Shown here: positions 6,081-8,514 of the stretch, piece after piece
Position numbering within the stretch: the first letter of the stretch is position 1
How the letters are laid out: every line of letters starts with the position of its first letter
Assembly (NCBI GenBank): GCA_026417675.1
Contig: JAOACV010000058.1
Location: forward strand, 596 to 9,109
DNA: 8,514 nt
Reading direction: 5' to 3'
Origin: Verrucomicrobiia bacterium
GTDB lineage: Bacteria > Verrucomicrobiota > Verrucomicrobiia > CAIQCK01
Made by a program: the position numbers and the translations under genes
The notes under the pieces: generated by a model
The model's input: only the letters and a program-made list of their open reading frames with translations
What the model was told of the DNA's origin: nothing
Databases searched by the model: none

Positions 6081-7355
6081 ATGAGCGAACCCGCCTTCCT
6101 CTCCTCCCTCGCCTGCCGCTGCAGCGATCCGCCGATCTCGTGGTTGATGCGGCTGACGCTGGAGCGGCCCGAGCTGATCTCGCTCGCGGTGGGGTTCACG
6201 GACGATGAAACCCTGCCCGTGGGCGAGGTCGGCGCCCTCGTGGACGAACTGCTCCGCGACGATGCAGGCGCCCGAATTGCGCTCCAATACGGCTCGACCG
6301 AGGGCGACCCGGAGTTGCGAAAGCTGACGCTTGATTACGTGTGCAGGCAGGACGGCCTCGCGCCGGGCGCGGCGCTCTCGCCGGAGGATGTGGTGATCAC
6401 CAACGGCTCGCAGCAGTTGCTTTACCTAGTCAGCGAAGTCCTCTGTGACCCCGGCGACATCGTCATCATCGAGGACCCGACCTACTTCGTCTATCTTGGC
6501 ATCGTCGAGGCGATGGGCATTTGCGCCGCGCCAGTCCCGTTGGAGTCGGACGGCCTGTCGCTGGACGGCCTGAAACAAACGTTGCAGCGACTGAAAGACA
6601 CCGGCGATCTGCGACGCTTGAAATTGCTCAACTTGGTGACCTATTCCCAAAACCCGACGGGACGGACGATGAGCTTCGAGAAGAAACGCGAGACGTTGGC
6701 CATCGTGCGGCATTACGAGGCGGCGGCCGGCCACCCGCTTTTCATTCTGGAAGACGCCGCGTATCGCGACCTGCGGTTTGAAGGGCCCGACACGCCGTCG
6801 TTCAAGTCGCTCGACCCCGCCAACGAGAGGGTCGTTTATGCCAACACCTACTCGAAACCGTTTTCCAGCGGCGTCCGGCTCGGCTACGGCGTGCTGCCGC
6901 CGACGCTGATGCAGCATGTGCTGCGGGCGAAAGGCAACCAGGACTTCGGCTCGCCGAACTTCAACCAACGGTTGCTGGCGCTGGCGTTGCGCACGGGCGT
7001 TTACGAGCGACACCTGCCGGCAATGCAGGCGGGTTATCGCCGACGCAGGGACCTCATGCGCGCCGCGCTGGAGCGGCACTTTCCGCGCCGTGTGAGATGG
7101 CAGGAGGTTCGCGGCGGGATGTATTACTGGCCCGAACTACCGCCGCAGACGGACACCAGCCGCGAAGGCCCGATCTTCCGCGCCGCGCTCGACGCCGGCG
7201 TGCTCTACGTCCCGGGCGATCTTTGCTTCAGCGACTCGCCCTTGCGCCCCAAGCCGAAGCATTGCATGCGCCTCTCCTTCGGCGGCGCCCCCTCGGCGCA
7301 AATCGAAGAAGGCATTCGCCGACTGGGTGCGGTGATGAAAACAGTGGGTCTGTGA
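6081..7355 (+). CDS. PLP-dependent aminotransferase (class I/II, fold type I)
   Basis: This 424-residue cytoplasmic enzyme is of the aminotransferase class I/II type, closest in style to the aromatic or 2-aminoadipate aminotransferase group related to MocR C-terminal domains. Visible landmarks are YGSTEGDPELRKL (70-82), TNGSQQLLYL (107-116) for the cofactor phosphate, EDPTYF (131-136), the SQNPTG asparagine at 191, EDAAY with Asp225 and Tyr228 for the PLP ring, TYSKPFSSGVRLGY (256-269) with Schiff-base Lys259 and phosphate-binding Arg266, and MRLSF with the substrate-carboxylate Arg397. All core residues are present, so it is likely active; the amino-acid substrate cannot be fixed. There is no DNA-binding domain, so it is not a MocR regulator. 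I chose the ATG at 6081; an upstream in-frame ATG at 6036 would add 15 residues that look like intergenic sequence and lies inside a hairpin. No Shine-Dalgarno sequence is visible for either. Confidence 0.92.
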   Translation: MSEPAFLSSLACRCSDPPISWLMRLTLERPELISLAVGFTDDETLPVGEVGALVDELLRDDAGARIALQYGSTEGDPELRKLTLDYVCRQDGLAPGAALSPEDVVITNGSQQLLYLVSEVLCDPGDIVIIEDPTYFVYLGIVEAMGICAAPVPLESDGLSLDGLKQTLQRLKDTGDLRRLKLLNLVTYSQNPTGRTMSFEKKRETLAIVRHYEAAAGHPLFILEDAAYRDLRFEGPDTPSFKSLDPANERVVYANTYSKPFSSGVRLGYGVLPPTLMQHVLRAKGNQDFGSPNFNQRLLALALRTGVYERHLPAMQAGYRRRRDLMRAALERHFPRRVRWQEVRGGMYYWPELPPQTDTSREGPIFRAALDAGVLYVPGDLCFSDSPLRPKPKHCMRLSFGGAPSAQIEEGIRRLGAVMKTVGL

Positions 7356-7467
7356 CCCGCCCCGCCGCCGGAGGGGTAGGCTCTTTGCGCGCCGAAAGCC
7401 AAGTTCACCGTAACCGTTTCGATTATTCGGTTCCCTCATCCGTTCCGTCACCGCTATGATGGTGGCG

Positions 7468-8043
7468 ATGAGAATCATTCTTGCCAGCGCCAGCCCGCGA
7501 CGGGAGGAACTGTTGCGCTCGCTGGGCCTCGATTTCGATGCCGTGCCCAGCGAGGCCGTCGAGCACAACGACCACCCCGTCAGCGCGCGCGAGCTGGCGC
7601 TGCACAATGCCCAGCTCAAGGCCCGCGATGTGGCCGCGCGCCATCCGGACGCGCTAGTCATTGGTGCCGACACCATCGTTGTGCTGGCCGGCCAGGTGTA
7701 TGGCAAACCGCGCGACGGTCATGAGGCGCGCCACATGTTGCGCAATCTCTCCGGCCGCAGTCATTGCGTCATCACCGGCGTCTGCTTGATTCGTGGGAAC
7801 GAGCGGAATTTCGTGGTCGAGACGCGGGTGCAATTCCGCGAACTCTCCGAGGCCGACATCGAGCGCTACATCGCGGCCGTCAACACCCTCGATAAAGCTG
7901 GCGCCTACGCCATCCAGGAAGGCCCGCCCATTGTTGCCTCCATTGACGGCAGTTACTCCAACGTCGTCGGCCTGCCGCTCGAACGACTCGTCGCCGAGTT
8001 GCGCGAGTTCGGCGTGTTTGTGCGGGAGCCGGCGCAGCATTGA
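7468..8043 (+). CDS. maf: Maf/YhdE-family nucleoside triphosphate pyrophosphatase
   Basis: This 191-residue protein hydrolyses non-canonical or surplus nucleoside triphosphates to monophosphates. Motifs are LASASPRREELL (5-16) for the phosphates, the GADTIVV segment (66-72) with catalytic Asp68, GKP (79-81), LSGRSH (94-99), TGV (103-105), DKAGAYAIQ (142-150) and GSYSNVVGLPL (161-171). The DTIV, DKAGAYxIQ and GSYxNVVGLPL forms point to the YhdE (dTTP/UTP) subgroup and not the YceF (m7GTP) subgroup; this is from family knowledge. Length is normal and nothing is missing. The in-frame start codons at 7456, 7459 and 7468 are all possible; I chose 7468 because family members usually begin just before the LASxSPRR motif. 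The hflX coding region follows within about 60 nt. Confidence 0.93.
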   Translation: MRIILASASPRREELLRSLGLDFDAVPSEAVEHNDHPVSARELALHNAQLKARDVAARHPDALVIGADTIVVLAGQVYGKPRDGHEARHMLRNLSGRSHCVITGVCLIRGNERNFVVETRVQFRELSEADIERYIAAVNTLDKAGAYAIQEGPPIVASIDGSYSNVVGLPLERLVAELREFGVFVREPAQH

Positions 8044-8075
8044 CCCTCTGGGCCCCTGCCGCTAGTTTGATGCCC

Positions 8076-8083
8076 GAGGTGAT
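8076..8083 (+). promoter_or_regulatory. Shine-Dalgarno-like sequence before hflX
   Basis: GAGGTGAT matches the complement of the 16S rRNA 3' end over 8 bases, the best match in this window. At normal spacing it points to positions 8086-8091, where the hflX frame has two ACG codons but no ATG, GTG or TTG. It could be coincidental or serve a non-standard start. Confidence 0.4.
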
Positions 8084-8100
8084 TCACGACGACACGCAAG

Positions 8101-8514
8101 CTGATTGACACAACGACACGATTAACCGAGCGGGCGCTGCTGGTGGAATTGGAGCGCACCGGCCGCACGCACGCCCAGGCTAGCGACAGTCTCGACGAAC
8201 TGGCCGATCTGGCGCGCTCCGCCGGCGCGGAGATCGTGGGTCAGGCGACGCAACGTCTGAAGGAGCCGACCGCGGCGCATTTCATCGGTCGCGGCAAGGC
8301 TGAAGAGTTGGCCGTCAAATACATCACCAACGCCCCCGCAGACCGGCAGGCAACCGTGGTCATTTTCGACGACGATCTCTCGCCCGCGCAGGCGCGCAAC
8401 CTGGAAAAAATCTTCGGCTGCAAAATCCTTGACCGCACCGAACTGATCCTCGACATCTTCGCCCAGCGCGCCAGAAGCCGCGAAGGCAAGCTCCAGGTGG
8501 AGATGGCCCAGCTC
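8101..8514 (+). CDS. hflX: Ribosome-associated GTPase HflX, N-terminal part, start uncertain, 3' end cut by window edge
   Basis: The visible part is the HflX N-terminal domain, which precedes the GTPase domain and binds the ribosome; HflX splits stalled or heat-damaged ribosomes. Recognisable family segments are ERALLVEL (from 8128), SLDELADLARSAGAEIVG, the FIGRGKAEEL segment, VIFDDDLSPAQARNLE, LDRTELILDIFAQRA and EGKLQVEMAQL at the right edge. The frame is uninterrupted from 8083 to 8514. The start is a problem: the in-frame stop TGA at 8080-8082 closes the frame upstream, and between it and the conserved ERALLV there is no ATG, GTG or TTG. The CTG at 8101 is used here only as a placeholder; ATT at 8104, ACG at 8086/8089, or GTG at 8143 (which would cut into the conserved first strand) are the alternatives. 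An ATG at 8070 in another frame would need a +1 shift. Identity is firm, start is not. Confidence 0.85.
   Translation, partial: MIDTTTRLTERALLVELERTGRTHAQASDSLDELADLARSAGAEIVGQATQRLKEPTAAHFIGRGKAEELAVKYITNAPADRQATVVIFDDDLSPAQARNLEKIFGCKILDRTELILDIFAQRARSREGKLQVEMAQL

Noticed and set aside
7356..7400. GC-rich stretch after the aminotransferase stop as a terminator
   Set aside because: CCCC/GGGG pairing is only 4 bp and no T-tract follows, so it does not meet the pattern of an intrinsic terminator.
7435..7472. Possible hairpin over the maf start (CTCATC/GATGAG outside, CACC/GGTG inside)
   Set aside because: The stems are short and the internal loop is lopsided (8 nt against 2 nt), so stability is doubtful and chance pairing is likely.
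8105..8110. Perfect TTGACA -35 hexamer near the hflX start
   Set aside because: No -10 box follows at 16-18 nt (the sequence there is GAGCGG, inside the hflX coding region), so it is probably a chance match.

Overview
This is a GC-rich window (estimated by eye at a little over 60% GC) from a bacterial chromosome. It holds eight protein genes, two of them cut by the window edges, and one tRNA gene. I infer a Verrucomicrobiota-type organism (Pedosphaera/Limisphaera-like), possibly a planctomycete. The reasons are the Tat-signal Gfo/Idh/MocA oxidoreductase paired with a particular HAD-hydrolase type, the form of the bifunctional-nuclease (DUF151) protein, the degenerate membrane-anchored kinase, and the scarcity of Shine-Dalgarno sequences. 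This is a judgement from protein style, not a database match.

Left part (1-1866, minus strand). A sigma70-like promoter drives tRNA-Glu(CTC), followed at once by a strong intrinsic terminator. The terminator's T-tract ends a few bases before the start of a gene for a Ser/Thr-kinase-like protein with one C-terminal membrane segment. Several catalytic residues of this kinase are replaced, so it looks like a pseudokinase. Its stop codon lies 6 nt before a DUF151 bifunctional-nuclease gene that runs off the left edge. The two form an apparent operon.

Middle (2012-4171, plus strand). Two tightly spaced genes: a Tat-exported Gfo/Idh/MocA oxidoreductase and a HAD-superfamily hydrolase with a good ribosome binding site. 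They are probably a carbohydrate-related pair.

Right part (4261-8514, plus strand). This part holds housekeeping genes with short gaps: an intact PolX (family X polymerase core plus PHP domain, DNA repair), a fold-type I PLP aminotransferase, a Maf/YhdE-type nucleotide pyrophosphatase, and the N-terminal part of the ribosome-associated GTPase HflX, which runs off the right edge. No ATG, GTG or TTG start is available in frame upstream of the conserved start of HflX, which is the main sequence anomaly here.

I see no CRISPR array, insertion sequence, integrase, phage gene or recognisable defence system. The points most worth a second look are the tRNA-terminator-pseudokinase-DUF151 arrangement and the hflX start. 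Otherwise the window looks like ordinary core chromosome.
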